Origin: Wolbachia sp.
Lineage (GTDB): Bacteria > Pseudomonadota > Alphaproteobacteria > Rickettsiales > Anaplasmataceae
Direction of reading: 5' to 3'
DNA: 6,010 nt
Assembly: GCA_028803175.1 (NCBI GenBank)
Contig: JARBCG010000085.1
Span: 1-6,010 of the forward strand
The notes under the pieces are model-generated. The model was not told the DNA's origin. It saw nothing but the letters and a program-made list of their open reading frames with translations, and made no database searches. Shown here piece after piece: positions 5,605 through 6,010 of the stretch. Both the position numbers and the translations under genes were made by a program. Every line of letters begins with the position of its first letter. Positions within the stretch are counted from its first letter, which is position 1.

Positions 5605-6010
5605 TCATTCGATATACTTCTGTACATCTGTAGAATTCAGGTTGCCAAATGTAACAGCAAAGTATCCTCTTGCCAAAGGTGCTGCCCCAAATATCCTTTC
5701 CTTTTTTTCTTTTTTTTAAGCGTTCAAATTCCTGGAATAACTTATGACTACTCTTTCACTTAATATACTGTACCAACTTATATAGCACCATGCTAGGAGA
5801 CATAGAGATTAGCATATGGTCAGGAGTAATACTACCCCTTACGATATCTGCGTAGTTTGCAGTACATACTTCCATGATAATTTCTTTTCTACGCACTGTT
5901 GTTTGACCTGTAAGTATTCTATATGTAAGTATTCTATATCTGTACTTAGTACAGAACACTAAATGGTACTTTAAATTAAACGTACTGTGAGAGCTATGTT
6001 TGTAATCCAT
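5605..6010 (-). pseudogene. tnpA: IS200/IS605-family TnpA (Y1 HUH transposase), degenerate
   Basis: The product would be a small single-strand transposase cutting with one tyrosine and an HUH metal site. The N-terminus from ATG 6010 (SHSTFNLKYHLVFCTKYRYR) is typical. Several lesions are visible. (1) A perfect 15-bp tandem duplication (5910-5939) repeats YRILT. (2) The motif PDH-x-H-MLIS reads PDHMLIS at 5821-5804: two residues including the second His of HUH are gone, implying a 6-nt in-frame deletion. (3) A TGA at 5758-5756 interrupts the expected YIKGKSS block, which continues in frame as KSSHKLFQEFERLKK. (4) A purine-rich expansion near 5690-5714 shifts the frame to GQHLW. (5) A further shift near 5671-5676 leads to ARGYFAVTFGN and then QKYIE before TGA 5607-5605; this tail holds the probable catalytic Tyr. 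The reconstructed length, about 130-140 codons, is normal for the family. It is certainly not functional. Confidence 0.92.
5910..5939. repeat. 15-bp perfect tandem duplication inside tnpA
   Basis: GTAAGTATTCTATAT occurs twice in a row (5910-5924 and 5925-5939). On the coding strand it duplicates the five residues YRILT, giving RYRILTYRILTGQ where related proteins have a single copy. It keeps the frame and is probably a replication-slippage event after the element lost constraint. Confidence 0.95.

Larger units (their letters stand above)
5531..6010 (-). mobile_element. IS200/IS605-type element, right-end portion (partial)
   Basis: The element consists of a degenerate Y1 transposase gene on the minus strand and, beyond its 3' end, a subterminal hairpin at 5535-5550. 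Members of this family lack terminal inverted repeats and instead carry such hairpins near their tips. The right boundary is placed at 5530/5531, because there the IS982 sequence shared with 2-61 breaks off 4 nt from the hairpin. The left end is beyond 6010. No tnpB is seen, so this resembles an IS200-like tnpA-only element as far as visible. Confidence 0.75.

Noticed and set aside
1..6010. tRNA, rRNA, riboswitch or CRISPR structures
   Set aside because: No cloverleaf arms, conserved rRNA segments, riboswitch cores or regularly spaced repeats were noticed on either strand by eye.

Overview
The window looks like a piece of the chromosome of an obligate intracellular alphaproteobacterium of the order Rickettsiales, most likely Wolbachia. 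This is inferred from the strong AT bias, a PPDK / HemJ / PdhA gene set typical of Anaplasmataceae, an ankyrin-repeat relic, and decayed insertion sequences of the IS982 and IS200/IS605 types. No search was run, so genus is an inference and strain cannot be given.

Layout. 1-190 (minus) is a decayed IS982-family transposase fragment, running off the left edge. 245-382 (minus) is a short unrecognised gene remnant or small ORF. 436-461 is an AT-rich hairpin with a U-tract, a plausible terminator for ppdK. 506-3223 (minus) is ppdK, intact. 3224-3436 holds the likely ppdK promoter and a doubtful 26-codon ORF. 3437-3862 (minus) is hemJ, intact. 3863-3938 is a 76-bp divergent promoter region. 3939-4952 (plus) is pdhA, with a catalytic core that looks intact and a C-terminal tail that reads into an ankyrin-repeat relic. 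4917-5211 (plus) is that broken ankyrin gene. 5212-5254 is AT-rich with nothing recognisable. 5255-5530 (minus) is a second IS982 transposase fragment. 5531-6010 (minus) is the right end and degenerate tnpA of an IS200/IS605-type element, which abuts the IS982 fragment and continues past the right edge.

How it fits together. The three functional genes are housekeeping. PPDK interconverts phosphoenolpyruvate and pyruvate, PdhA feeds pyruvate into acetyl-CoA, and HemJ makes protoporphyrin IX for heme. ppdK and pdhA therefore encode adjacent steps of carbon metabolism and lie on opposite strands, with hemJ between them. Everything outside this core is decaying mobile or ankyrin DNA. The two IS982 fragments share a 60-bp direct repeat (59/60 identical) and the same pair of in-frame TAG codons, so they derive from one already degenerate sequence or have been homogenised.

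I see no sign of a new defence, toxin or other undescribed system. The points worth a second look are the apparent PdhA-ankyrin fusion, the nested IS relics with identifiable inactivating lesions, and the start and upstream region of ppdK.
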